DNA of 64,000 nt from Metallyticus violacea. Lineage: Eukaryota > Arthropoda > Insecta > Mantodea > Metallyticidae. The notes beneath the pieces were generated by a model. The model did no database searches and was not told where the DNA came from. It saw only the letters and a list, made by a program, of their open reading frames with translations. Shown here in pieces: positions 12,297 through 22,766 of the stretch. The stretch lies in contig CM060831.1 of assembly GCA_030762175.1 (NCBI GenBank), positions 312,501-376,500 of the forward strand, read 5' to 3'. The translations under genes and the position numbers were made by a program. Positions within the stretch are counted from its first letter, which is position 1. Every line of letters begins with the position of its first letter.

Positions 12297-13065
12297 AGTA
12301 GTGGATATTACAGATTAAGCCAACGGATTAACGATTCATCCGCCACCAGAGCGCTAGTGTCTCTCGGAATATCCTCTGGATTAACCGGATTAACCCATGG
12401 GATTATCGTTAATCCTAATGATTTAATCCATAATCCTAACGATTTAATACATGATCCAATCCAAACGAGATAATCCACGACCCACCCGATTATCTTTTTT
12501 GGTGGGGGTAGTGGGTGGCGCAGATTTTTTGGTGGGGGCAATACAGCCTTATCATATTTTTATTAAAAACAAAATGGCGCCAATTAAAACGAAAATGGCG
12601 CCTAAGGGAAAATATTTTTACTTGCTAAATCATATTTTTATTGAAAACAAAATGGCGTCAGGGAAAAATATCCTTACTTGCTAAATTATATTGTATTAAA
12701 AAGAAAATGGCGCCTTAAGGGGGAATTTTTGTTACTTGCTAAATCATATTTTTTTATTATGGCGCCGCAGGGAGGGGAAAATATGCATACAACCTTACAG
12801 TCATAATTTATTAACTAAACATTTTGGGCAGGGAAAAATATTTAAATGCAGCCATGAGTCTAGATGGTCATGTCGGAGTTCGTTTTCCAAGGCATGTTTG
12901 TGACGTCGTCAGGCCTGTTGTGACATGTTTCTCTGATGGGGGAAAAATATGTAAATACAACCTTACATTGCTACACGATAAAGCCAAAAGCTGTTAAGCA
13001 TATATTTTTTTTTGTGCGGTTAAAAACTGTATTGTTTTAATTACAAACTGTATTTATTAAACGCT

Positions 13066-13227
13066 AAAAGTGTATCGCATTACTGTAATGTTCAATTTGT
13101 TTGTTAAAAATGCAAAGTGTGTTGTTTAATTGCAAGTTTAATGTATAAAAGTGTATCGCATTACTGTAATGTTCAATTTGTTTGTTAAAAAATGCAAAGG
13201 GTACTGTTTAATTGCAAGTTTAATGTA
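13066..13227. repeat. Two-copy 81-bp tandem repeat in P2 left TIR
   Basis: The AAAAGTGTATCGCATTACTG segment starts at 13066 and again at 13147, and the following sequence repeats. The right TIR carries the matching pair near 46780-46940. Confidence 0.8.
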
Positions 13228-14071
13228 ATTAAAGCAATCAACACACACAACTGCAGCACGTAATAAAATCTTACCTTGTGTTTCGACCGCTTCACTACGG
13301 TCTCCTACCTGCTTGCTAATGACCTCCAACCAGCTGGCGGACAACCGTGAGACATCTCGCAAAACCAATATAGCTACCTGTTTACTCCAGTAAAAGTATT
13401 TTCTCATGAGCTAAGTTTAAAATTGATGTTGATTGGGGGGAGAATATATATAATTTACATTCACTTCGCTGAGAAACCATACAGGAAAAATATAATGCAA
13501 AAGTGTTTGTACTTTTAAGGTCTGGCTGCGTTAAAAATTAAGTTTAATATGATGATATATATTCTAGCCGGTGCGAAATATTCAACGTTCAGCCTTAACC
13601 TACAGTTTGAAATGAAAGAACTCGATCTGAAAGGAATTCCTCTACAATGCTCGTATTTATTTTATAGATGTTGATTACTATACAAGGTTACTGTAATAAC
13701 ACTTTTTGTCCATTTCACAACATATGTCATAAACTCCAAGTGGAAAGGAAATCCGTAAAGGTTAACAAAACACACGTGAAACATATTAATTTAATCCATA
13801 ACAGATTTTATTAATCATACGCAGATACAAAAAATGTATTTCACACACATATATAATTACAAATGGCGGCACAGACATGTTGTTAAGATGTTTAATAACT
13901 GCCCCCAGTCACTGTTTTAGCGGGGATTCACTGTAAAATATTATTTTAAAATAAGTGGTGAATGTTTTTATGGTAAAAGAAACATCACTATCACTGTCTT
14001 CGGTGTCGTCGTCGCCGACCTCCTCCTCGTGAGGCGTCGTGACGCATGTGGGAAAAGTTATTGTTGAGATG

Positions 14072-14433
14072 TTACCGGGCCGACGGGATGGACATGGGCA
14101 CGACGAATCCGTTGATGGACGCAGTGTGGAAGCAGCCTGCCGACGTGACCTTGTAGTCTAATGCCGGGGTGGTTCCGAGGTATATGGTGCAGGTGCGTCT
14201 ATGCCGATTAGTTGCGCTTTTGAAGACAAGCATTGGACTTCCACAATGTCGAAGTTGTTGGTGACTAGTTTGACGGTGACAGTTTTGTCATCGCCAAAGA
14301 ATGAGATTTCTATGGAGAGTAGTTTGATGTAAGCAGGATACTCGCCGCTAGTTGTGACTTCATTTTGATTGTTAAATCGGAGCTTGACAAGGAGGTTGTT
14401 GCCTATTTCCACCGGGTCTATTTGGCACGCCAT
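14072..14433 (-). pseudogene. TIR copy of conserved Polinton small gene (counterpart of 45586-45929)
   Basis: Mirror copy of the last P2 gene. It opens with ATG at 14433 and carries 18 bp near the start that the right copy lacks. It stays open to 14158 and then shifts frame into a coding-looking tail ending at 14072. I do not know its function. Predicted alternating strands (KLLSIEISFF, TVKLVTNN) suggest a beta-rich protein. It can only exist twice because the TIR is long enough to include it. The P3 relative is at 40734-41311 and lies outside that element's TIR. Confidence 0.55.
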
Positions 14434-14434
14434 G

Positions 14435-14743
14435 TTATGATGGTGAAAAGTTCACGACGAGCCTGCGGTATCCGTTTCTGAGAATTTCCTCGCCCTCGTA
14501 CACTATGTAAAAGTCAAAAGTGTTGAGCTGGTCGATGAGTTCTTCAGAAAGATTGCTGAATCTGGTCGGTAGAAACACCTCTTGACCGTTCTCGAGATGT
14601 ACACGCGTTCTGGGGCCGTTCTTTGTCGAGATGCTCCGGACTCGTTTCATGACGTAAGGCACGTTCGGCTATAGCTTAGACACTGAGATATACTCCGTGT
14701 TGGCCGCTACTGCAGCTAGTTGGCGTAACGCGTCGTGGATCAT
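14435..14743 (-). pseudogene. TIR copy of conserved Polinton 'VFLP' small gene (counterpart of 45276-45584)
   Basis: Mirror copy of the gene at 45276. The conserved block TKNGPRTRV, QEVFLPTRF and YIVYEGEE is readable. Members of this family recur near the ends of arthropod Polintons; the function is unestablished. An in-frame TAG at 14669-14671 separates the first 24 codons from the conserved block, and the right copy has the same TAG. The 75 conserved codons differ from the right copy at only three residues. Confidence 0.6.
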
Positions 14744-14869
14744 GTTGTCAGCTCTGTCGAACTCCTGGTACTGGCGATGTTACATCAGCGCGACGGTGAA
14801 AGTTGTATGTGCGGAGGTGAAAGTTGTTTGTCACGAAGATAACCTATTTTTGCGAGGTGAAAGTTGTTA

Positions 14870-15060
14870 TGACCAAAATTGCTAATGACAGACTGACCTC
14901 CAACTCGCGCTCTCCGACATAACAACCTGCTTACTCCGGTAAAAGTATTTTCTCACGAGCTAAGTTTAACATTGATGTTGATTGGAGAAATATATATATA
15001 TATATAAAATTTACTTTCACTTCGTTGTGAAACCAGCTATTTTTGCGAGGCGAAAGTTGT
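14870..15060. repeat. Left-TIR-only insertion/duplication
   Basis: This stretch has no counterpart in the right TIR. It is flanked by two copies of a GCGAGG.GAAAGTTGTTATGAC segment (about 14856 and 15046). Its core (about 14930-15035) resembles another part of the same TIR, 13375-13480, including ACTCC.GTAAAAGTATTTTCTC and an AT-repeat. Confidence 0.65.
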
Positions 15061-15258
15061 TATGACTCACATATTTGTGAGGTAGTCAGACCTGTTGTGA
15101 CATGTTTCTCTGATGAATTGTGCTTTTAGAAAATGCTCCATCTCCAAGAACACTCCAAATTGGCACAAGGAATATATCTTATATACTCAGTGAAATTCAT
15201 TTTTCTCCGGGGACGTATAATAAGACCGAACAATTCCGACGGCCGGTTACTTGTCACG

Positions 15259-18200
15259 ATGTCAAAACTTAGCCTCAACAGAAAGGACAACGGGCAAGAG
15301 GTGGAACTAATCGAAGGCTTCATCCCCGCAATAAACTATGCTTCTTCTTCTTCTTCTTCTTCTTCTTCTGCCAGGAGAAATGACAACGAGCGGGAGATAA
15401 CTCTTGCGGGAGACAACGATGCTGCTGGCGATGAACCACAGGTGAGTGTTGCCTTGCAGCCTACTTTTGAAATTACAGGGCATAAAGAGAGATCGTTTAA
15501 AAAGTTTTACTTGGGGTATGCCGAGACTGAAATTATGGTTAGTTCTGCGCCCAAAGATGCAGATCCTAACCAAAGGGTTGCTAGGGTTTTTAACGATTAT
15601 TTATCGTTTGTTAACGACAATCTGCTAAAGAACCAGCCAGGTTTCATGGGAATCAAGATTCATGATACCAAACATCCGGAGAGGCCCTTTAATATGAGTT
15701 CCGTAGGTTCGACCAAGTGAATCCCGAAGTCATATTGAATTCATTGGAGAAAGTAATGCAGAGTAATAAAGAATTTTTGTTAGGGGGGCCACTCAAAATT
15801 TCGTGTGTTTGGACAAATGAAGTATCAGGTTCATGCTACAAACACTGCGACGACTGTAGTAAAATCAAAGGCATCATTGAGATAAAGAACAATGACCAGC
15901 TTTGTCTAGCTAGAACCATCGCAGTGTCAAAATCCAAAACTGACGGGGACGGGACATAAATTATGATATGATTAGAAGGCGGGAATTTCATCAAAAACTA
16001 AGGGCTGTAGACTTGTGTGAGAAAATAGGCAAAACTAATGGACCGTTTACGCTTGAAGACTTGAAACTCTTCGAGATGGCGCTAAAGCATTACTCCGTAA
16101 CAGTTTTTGGTGACCATAGTGGGAAAAACGCCCTCTACAAGTCAAAAAATAACTCTGATAACATATCGACTTAATATTCCACGACAGTCATTATAACGCT
16201 ATTGTAATTCAAATGTAAATGGTATTGTCGACAGTGCAATTTTTCCTCAGTAAATATAAAAGAAACTCACAGGTGCGAACACAATTGTGCAAAATGTCGT
16301 CAGAGGTGCCCACCCACGTTTGGTAGGTACGTGAGATGTGACGCATGTCATCGCGATTTCAACAGGCAGACGTGCTTTAATAATCATTTGATTAAGGGAA
16401 ACTATTACCCCAAAACAATGTCGGTGTGTGACGTTGAAAAAGTCTGTCCGATGTGCGACAAACTTGTGAATAAGAGGTGTAGAAATGCTAACCACCAGTG
16501 ATACATTCAACCGTATAATTCGTCCAATATGCGAAATAATTTCATATTCATGTTCATAGATTTTGAGTGTACTCAGAACACTCCTTATTCCGAGTGCGTG
16601 TTTGAACACGTTGTAAATCTATGTGTGATGTACAAAAATTGTGTATTATGCATTGACGAACCCCACAAGATGGCCTATTGTACGCAGTGGGGTGTTAAAG
16701 AACAGGTGTTTGACAAGGAGCCTGTGAAACAATTGTTTGAACACATCACACAACCCGGGTTCGAGTCTCGGGACATTATCGTGCTTGCGCACAACCTGAG
16801 GTCCTATAATGGGCAATTTCTGCTAAAGCACATGGTGGACAACCTAAATTGGGACCCGGAACTCATCATGAACGGAAGCGAAATATACAGAATGAGTATA
16901 AGAGTGTGACATTTTTAGACTCTTTGAATTTCATTCCTATGCCACTGTCTCGCTTTTCAAGAAGCTTTCAACTTCCTGAATGCAAAGATTACTTTCCCTA
17001 CCTGTTTAACACAAAGGAAAATGAAATGTATGTCGGTCCTGTACCGGGGCAGAAATATTACTGTCCTGACGGTATGAGTGTAAGCGACCGCGAAAACTTC
17101 GAGAAGTGGCATGATGAAATGGTGTCCTCAAATTATGTCTTTGACATGAAAAATGAATTGGTGTCAAACTGCAAAACCGACGTATTTCTCCTGAGTCAGG
17201 GTGTTTCTAAATTTAGGAGACAATTTATTGACGGCATTGACCCGTTTAGAGAATGCGTCACCATAGCTCATGCATGTATGAATGTTTACAGGAAACGGTT
17301 CATGCCAAGATATAAAATTCCACTTATTCCTGGAGGTGGGTATCGCTTAGCTGATAAGCAGTGGCGAATAGCATGTTTCTGGTTGTCATGGTTGGAACAG
17401 CAACAATCAACCAGCATACAGCATGCTTATCGGTGCCGGGAAATTAAAATTTTAGGACATAAAGTGGACGGGTACAGAGACAAATGTGTCTATTTGTTTC
17501 GCGGATGCTTCTAACACGGTTGCACACGTTGTTACCCGAATAGAAATTCTAAGTTATACAACACGGGTAACGACACCATGGGCTCCAGATATGAGGACAC
17601 CGTAAGGGTCACGAAGATGATGAAATATGCAGGCTACCAGTGACCGAGATGTGGGAATGTGAGTTTAATGCCATGATTAAGGCTGACGGGGTTTTGGCAG
17701 ATTTTGTCAAGAGTTTTCCCTACCCCGAACGTCTCAACCCGCGAGATGCCTTCTTCGGTGGGTGTACAAATTGTACGAAAACCTACTGCGAGGCCTCTGG
17801 AGACATGAAAATGTTTTATTACAACGTGTGCAGTTTGTACCCGTTTGTCAATAAGACAAAAGCCTACCCCTTGGGACATCCAAAGATTCATGTTGATAAA
17901 TGTCCCAATTTGAACGATGTTGGAGATGGCATTGTGAAATGTAAAATTCTCCCGCCGGAAAGACTGTACTACCCAGTTCTGCCATATCACATTAACGGCC
18001 AGCTTATGTTTCAGCTGTGCCGAAAATGCGCCGAGATGGAGAACCAGACAGAGTGCGAGCATACAGAGGATGAAAGATGTATGACAGGCACGTGGGTAGT
18101 GGACGAAATTAAAGTCGCATTAGAGGAAGGCTATACGATGATTCATGTATATGAAATATGAGAGTACGAAATGGTACGCTACAAACCTTCCACTGGCGAA

Positions 18201-19095
18201 AAGAGGCTTTTTCTGGACTATGTGAACCAGTTTCTGAAAATTCAAACCGAAGCCTCCGGTTGGCCCAAAGACTGCGACAAAAATGAGTATATCGCCCAAT
18301 ATTTGGAAAAAGAAGGCGTGGCACTGGACAAAGACGCCATCGAAATCAATCCTGACAGGCGTGAGTTGGCTAAACTCATGTTAAACTCCTTTTGGCGGAA
18401 ATATGGCCAACGAGATAACTAGTCCACGTGTGAGCTTGAGAAAGATTATTCGAGGCTCATAGACCTACTGAACGACCCAGGTGTAGAGAGTCTTACCTGT
18501 TCGCTACAGAGGAGATGCTGTACGTGGTATGGAGGCACTGTGAACAGAATCCTAATTTGAATCACACCACCAACACGGTCATAGCTGCATACACAACTGC
18601 CCATGCTAGATTAGAGCTCTGTTCCTATCTTAAGAGATTGGGCAAGAGAGTGTGTTATTTCGACACTGATTCTGTTATAGCCACGTACAGGCCGGGGAAT
18701 GGATGCTTCCCACAGGACCATTTTTGGGCTGTATGACAGATGAACTAGAAAAGTACGGAGCAGGTGCATATATTTCCAGATTTGCATCTACAGGCCCAAA
18801 AAGCTACACCATAGAATTCAGGTGTGGGGAAAAGACGCACTCTGTCTGTAAAATTAAAGGCATCACCCTCAACTCGGGGAATTTAAAGAAGGTAAACTCA
18901 AACGTAATCATCAACACAGCACTGAGGGAAAATGCAATGTCGGTAGTACTTGAAGGCACTCAGATATCTAGGAAATTTCTAGGTTCTGTAGTAACCGAGC
19001 CTTCAAAGAAAACCTATAGAAAGGTGGTTAACAAGCGTGTACAAAGTGAAAACTTTGATTCCTACCCGTACGGGTATAAAAGAAGACGTAATTAA
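15259..19095 (+). pseudogene. polB: P2 protein-primed family B DNA polymerase, decayed
   Basis: The polymerase that would copy P2 from a protein primer. Order: Ser-rich N-terminus (15345-15370), N-terminal domain, Cys-rich fingers (about 16260-16500), Exo I FIDFECTQ, Exo II HNLRSYNG, YRKRF region, motif A VCSLYPF (about 17823-17870), motif B NSFWRKYGQ (about 18390), motif C YFDTDSV (about 18659), C-terminus at 19095. The catalytic Asp of motif A is Asn here (YYNV), and motif B has Arg where the other copies have Gly. At least eight breaks are visible, including a 5-bp insertion near 15700, frame changes near 15960, 16890, 17638, 18500 and 18705, and TAA at 17512. The start at 15259 was chosen by similarity to P1; an earlier ATG at 15133 is in frame but lies in the TIR. 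Confidence 0.9.
19075..19082 (+). promoter_or_regulatory. TATA box for P2 ATPase gene
   Basis: TATAAAAG lies inside the last codons of the polymerase gene, 45 bp before the ATPase ATG at 19120. The same overlap of TATA box and PolB 3' end is seen in P3 at 32126. Confidence 0.6.
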
Positions 19096-19119
19096 TCACT
19101 TTTACGACAGTCGCCTAAA

Positions 19120-19770
19120 ATGTGTGCAAACCAACCCTTTAAATTTAGTTTTCCATGTACCATGCTAATTGCAGGCCCTCCGCGGTGTGGTAAATCAACA
19201 TTTGTTAACAACTTAATTGGTAATGCAGGTGAAATGTTTGACAGGCCTTTGAGAAAAGTGTTGTGGTGTCATCCAGCAGAATATTCTCCTAAACCAAGTC
19301 CGTTCTTCGCGACCCACGCAGGCATACCAGATTTGGAGACTGTGAACGAAGGAGATCTGGTTATTCTGGACGACCTTATGTATGAGTCGGACGGGTTGAA
19401 CGTGTCAAATTTTTTCACCAGAGACTCGCATCACAAACGTATCGGAATTATTCACATACTCCAAAACGTGTTTCCACAAGGAAAGAAGTTTCGAACTATA
19501 TCTCTGAATGCAAACTACATTGTCGTGTTTAAAAACAATAGATATAAAATGCAAATTGACAAGGTTTGTCAACAGATCGAACCAAAGAACTCTAGGTTTC
19601 TGCTAGAAGCATTTGAAAGGGCTACCGAAAACCCCCACGGTTATCTAGTGTTGGATTGCACTCAGTACACGCCTAATCAATTCAGGTATCGAACGTCCTT
19701 TCGGGTGAAACGTCTTCTAATTTCATACCCAATTGTTGACCGCATTCTGAAGGTTTTCGATGCCCCTTAA
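19120..19770 (+). CDS. P2 packaging ATPase (FtsK/HerA, A32-like)
   Basis: Intact 216-residue ATPase expected to pump DNA into capsids. Walker A is GPPRCGKST at residues 19-27; Walker B VILDDLMYE is at 81-89, with the Asp-Asp pair typical of this family. The downstream NNRYKMQIDKVCQQ and FLLEAF.RAT..P.GYLVLD blocks are standard for Polinton ATPases. The length fits the family. It starts 25 bp after the PolB stop and has its own TATA box. It is one of the few undamaged P2 genes. The P3 counterpart at 33135-33751 is broken. Confidence 0.9.
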   Translation: MCANQPFKFSFPCTMLIAGPPRCGKSTFVNNLIGNAGEMFDRPLRKVLWCHPAEYSPKPSPFFATHAGIPDLETVNEGDLVILDDLMYESDGLNVSNFFTRDSHHKRIGIIHILQNVFPQGKKFRTISLNANYIVVFKNNRYKMQIDKVCQQIEPKNSRFLLEAFERATENPHGYLVLDCTQYTPNQFRYRTSFRVKRLLISYPIVDRILKVFDAP

Positions 19771-19821
19771 ATAGGCGAATAATCAGCACACTACAGTCAT
19801 TTTAACATAAGCACATTCAGG

Positions 19822-20169
19822 ATGAGCATTGCCAGGTTGAGAAGCCCGCTGATTGCGAGACAGCACGCAAACATGACAGTACTTGCCAAAGTCAAGCCCT
19901 CTTTGAGACAGAAACTGTTAAAAAGCGCTAGACCCGAGCTAATAAAAGGCATTTCAGAGTGTATACTCAACGTGTGCAGAGGGCATGTCAATTTTCCTGT
20001 AAATTGCTTGAAGCGTTTAAATAAACACAAAATTTGCTGGAGAAAGTTAATCAACAAACGACTTTCCTTAAAGAACAAGAAAAAAATTCTTGTGCAGAGA
20101 GGAGGCTTTTTACCTGCTTTTCTACTTCCAATATTGGCTTCGCTGGGCAGTGCACTCTTGTCAAAATGA
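19822..20169 (+). CDS. P2 small basic conserved protein (QRGGFLP family)
   Basis: Intact 115-residue, Lys/Arg-rich protein. The ISEC.LNV motif in the middle, a run of basic residues (KNKKKILVQRGGFLPAFLLP) and a hydrophobic C-terminal helix are the signature of a small protein found in nearly all Polintons and adintoviruses. Its role is not established. The basic stretch plus terminal hydrophobic segment would fit a minor virion or membrane-active protein, which is my inference. Its stop overlaps the next ATG (ATGA at 20166). P3 has the counterpart at 33810-34205. Confidence 0.8.
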   Translation: MSIARLRSPLIARQHANMTVLAKVKPSLRQKLLKSARPELIKGISECILNVCRGHVNFPVNCLKRLNKHKICWRKLINKRLSLKNKKKILVQRGGFLPAFLLPILASLGSALLSK

Positions 20170-20615
20170 AGTATGGTAAGCAAATTATAGTAGCTTCACA
20201 ACCTAAAGCTGTCCAAAAGCTTCATCTCGTAGACAAATCACTTAAACAACTCATGAGAGAAATGAATAAAGTGCACCGTACACAATTGGCAGCCCCCGAG
20301 AAATGGCGGTTGATAAAATATAAGTTGGGGAACTATCTCGACCTTATGTCACAAGTGAGAGAACCATACCTCGAATCAAAAGAAGAAGAAGAAGAAGACG
20401 TGTTTGAAGTAAAGAAGGAGGAGCCTGTAAAGGTTAAAAAAAGAGTCGAAAGTCCTATAACCTTCGCAAACAAGTGTGGGAACAACTATGAACGCGTTGA
20501 AGAAAATTTATTTCAATCCAGAACATTATGCAGGTTTTGGTACTGCAGAGAAACTTCGCAAGGCCACAGGCATACCAAAATCAAAGATCGAGTCCTTTCT
20601 TCAAACGCAGGATAG
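20166..20615 (+). CDS. P2 EKW-motif protein upstream of integrase
   Basis: Starts in a 4-base ATGA overlap with the preceding gene. The first 70 residues (GKQIIVASQPKAVQKLH, then EKWRLIKYKL and YLDLM) match the P3 protein at 34210-34461. After an acidic run (KEEEEEDVF) and a Lys-rich stretch the frame continues over the integrase start, so the last ~40 codons may not be real. This family precedes the integrase in many Polintons; the function is unknown. The short helical domain and acidic linker suggest a DNA- or protein-binding adaptor, only as a guess. Confidence 0.65.
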   Translation: MKYGKQIIVASQPKAVQKLHLVDKSLKQLMREMNKVHRTQLAAPEKWRLIKYKLGNYLDLMSQVREPYLESKEEEEEDVFEVKKEEPVKVKKRVESPITFANKCGNNYERVEENLFQSRTLCRFWYCRETSQGHRHTKIKDRVLSSNAG

Positions 20616-21532
20616 TTATACATTTCACAGACAAATAAGGAAAAGATTTTCCACCAGAAACTGTCACGTGACCAACATGGACGACCTTTGGGAAACTGAT
20701 CTGAATGTAATAACCAACGTAAAAGAATACAACGCGCCTTTTGTTTAATCTTGACGGCGATCGACGTTTTCTCAAAATATGCTTGGGCTATACCGTTAAA
20801 ATCTAAAGCAGGGACGGAAATCACACATGCATATAAAACTATATTCTCACATCGCAGGCCCAAGGTGTTGCAAACAGATAACGGAACCGAGTTCACCAAA
20901 AAACTTTTCAAACATTTTTAATCAATAATGCTGTAAAGTATTACACAACAAAAAAACAATGCCAAATCCAGCGTTGTAGAGCGTTTCAATAGAACCTTAA
21001 AGACAAAAATGTGGAAATATTTCACCCATAAAACACTTATAGATACTTAGATGTCCTTCCCGCCCTTGTAAACTCGTACAATAGTTCATTTCACAGGTCC
21101 ATAAATATGGGTCCAAAGGATGTCGATGAACGCAACATTTTACAGGTATACGAATATCTTTACGGTCAGAGCGCAGTCAAACTGAGTAAAATTAAATTTA
21201 ACGTCGGAGATCACGTTCGCATATCAAAACAGAAAATGAAGTTTGCCAAGGGTTACGAGCAAAACTGGACAGACGAACTTTTTCAGATTGACAAGGTGGT
21301 ACACGGCGACCCCGTTGTGTATAAATGAAAGGACTTGGGCAGTGAAGCCATAGACGCCATCTTCTACTCCGAGGAGATACAAAAGGTTGCTCTCCCGAAG
21401 TCATTTAAAATAGACAAAATACTCGATACTAAAGGTCGCGGTCGCAATAAGCAATTCCTTGTTAAGAGGAAAGGTTATCAAAACAAGTTTAACTCTTGGG
21501 CCCTGGCTTCATCTATCAATTCCAATGATTAG
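20488..21532 (+). pseudogene. P2 retroviral-type integrase with chromodomain, decayed
   Basis: Catalyses insertion of the element. The N-terminal part has HYAGFGTAEKL and QDSYTFHR.IRKRF typical of Polinton integrases. The DDE core shows the first Asp in LTAIDVFSKYAW, the second in QTDNGTEF and the Glu in VERFNRTLK, so all three catalytic residues survive. The C-terminus carries a chromodomain (FKIDKIL to KRKGY..KFNSW). Damage includes a frameshift near 20745, stops at 20920 and in the following 130 bp, and TGA near 21327. The stop overlaps the penton-like ATG at 21525. Confidence 0.88.
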
Positions 21533-22219
21533 AACAAAACCATTTTTCCTAACGCTCGTGAGTAATGTCTCTATGGACCATTTCAATGACAATACAACTT
21601 CCAGATTTTCAAACATCTTACCGGAGAGAATAGTTTTGCAAGGAGAATGGGAGGTAGCACTGCAAAAGGTTAGGTACCCCGTAAAATTCTATAACGTGAC
21701 AAATCACGATAATAAAATTATTGGAACCATGTATAATATGGCCGAACCGGTGTCACATTAAAATTTTAACTTACAATTGCTCCATGGTATTGTACACAAC
21801 TCTAAAGACTTGGTACACGCCGTTAACTCTGTTTAACGCGAAAATTTACAGGTCGAAGACTTTTGCATTTACAACGAGGGGAAAAATATTGCCGGCGTTA
21901 ACACTAAAGTCACACATACCAGTCATATTCCCACTCGCAAATATGTAGGTTATGTAGAAAATGCCACACCTACCAGAACCAGGAAAGGTGTATGGAACCA
22001 AACTTTGAAAACAAAGGTACAGAATAAAACAAATCCGCCGACTAAGCAATCAACTCCTAAGTCAACCCCATCCATCGTTCCTAAACCGCCAGACACGCAA
22101 AAGAAGCTTATACACATGTTGGTTTTGTCGCCATCTCTGGCCAAGATGATGGGGTTCAAACCATATACAAACGTGGTAGAACAGGAAGTCGGTATACATA
22201 CTGTAGATCCATACATGGG
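21525..22219 (+). pseudogene. P2 penton-like minor capsid gene, 5' part (split by P3)
   Basis: Pentameric vertex protein of the capsid, single jelly-roll type. The start is diagnostic for the Polinton penton family: FFLTLVSNVSM, a run to F.NILPERIVL and GEWEVAL..VRYP. A Lys/Thr/Pro-rich linker (about 22005-22100) and the start of a second domain (MLVLSPSLAKMMGF) follow. In-frame stops near 21760 and 21833 show decay independent of the P3 insertion. The gene is cut exactly at the P3 target site; the remaining 3' part is at 41896-42172. The P3 counterpart at 35715-36708 shows where the two halves belong. Confidence 0.85.
22214..22219. repeat. Target-site duplication of P3, left copy
   Basis: CATGGG immediately before the P3 TIR, repeated exactly at 41890-41895. 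Confidence 0.92.
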
Positions 22220-22452
22220 AGTAATATATACCCCTCGGGAGGCAGACAGGGTCAACGACCTCTCTGACCTTGACCTGTCTAGACAGTTCAAGGTTTTGAC
22301 CTTGGACTGTCTAGACGCTCAAGGCCGGACGTTTGACCTTGGAACTGTCTAGACGTTCAAGGTTTTGGCCTTGAGCTGTCTGACGTTCGAAGGTCGCACC
22401 TGGCACGCCGCACCCCGCCCCGGCCCCCCGAGGGGCATATTTTTCTTTATTG
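22220..22452. repeat. P3 left terminal inverted repeat
   Basis: Inverted match to 41657-41889, about 6% diverged by eye. It contains spaced CTGTCTAGAC units at 22275, 22307 and 22345 and a degenerate one at 22376, mixed with TTCAAGG/CCTTG segments, and a GC-rich block (GCACCCCGCCCCGG) near its inner end. Confidence 0.9.
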
Positions 22453-22493
22453 AATAAGCAGGAATTACAAATAAAAAAAATTAACACAAGTGG

Positions 22494-22763
22494 TTAATTT
22501 TTGTTTAATGAATAATCAGGAAAAAAGTGTACACCATTATCTATAAAAAGCATAATGGCATTGATTAAACAATTTACAAAAATTGACACAACAAAAATTA
22601 GAGTGGCTAGCGCGACGTTGTCTCCTGCTGCTGTCACGTTTTGAGCGACGATCGTCGAGACGTGAGGTTCGTGGATGCTGCATAGATGCTTCATGAACAA
22701 TATCCATAGCAGGAGAAATAGTCCCAAGAGGAAAGCGGTGAGACCGAGCACGGTGCACTGCAT
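22494..22763 (-). CDS. P3 small membrane protein
   Basis: Encodes 89 residues with two strongly hydrophobic segments, about residues 5-24 (LGLTAFLLGLFLLLWILF) and 53-72 (ATLIFVVSIFVNCLINAIML), separated by a polar loop, which predicts a two-pass membrane protein. Its ATG comes three bases after the stop of the upstream minus-strand frame, suggesting joint transcription. I recognise no family. No counterpart exists in P2. The frame overlaps other open frames on the same strand, so the call rests on the hydrophobic pattern and the tight spacing. Confidence 0.45.
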   Translation of the reverse strand: MQCTVLGLTAFLLGLFLLLWILFMKHLCSIHEPHVSTIVAQNVTAAGDNVALATLIFVVSIFVNCLINAIMLFIDNGVHFFPDYSLNKN

Positions 22764-22766
22764 GTC

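Larger units (their letters stand above)
12297..15167. repeat. P2 left terminal inverted repeat
   Basis: Inverted match to 45033-47733. From the tip inward it holds about 200 bp rich in GGATTAA/TAATCC, a block with several AAAATGGCGCC-like motifs (about 12571-12770), a two-copy 81-bp tandem repeat (13066-13227), non-coding DNA, and reversed copies of two small genes plus the 3' tail of a third. It is about 170 bp longer than the right copy because of extra sequence at 14870-15060. The tip differs from the right copy at roughly 9% of positions, the gene part at only about 2%. Confidence 0.92.

Noticed and set aside
12451..12684. Open frames in the TIR tips (12308-12684, 47293-47587)
   Set aside because: They follow the ATGGCGCC and TAATCC repeats, are not conserved as protein between the two TIRs, and have no domain.
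15690..15725. Possible programmed frameshift at the RFDQ region of PolB
   Set aside because: P2 and P3 both change frame here, but in P2 the RFDQ codons belong to the downstream frame and in P3 to the upstream frame, while P1 reads through in one frame. These are independent lesions.
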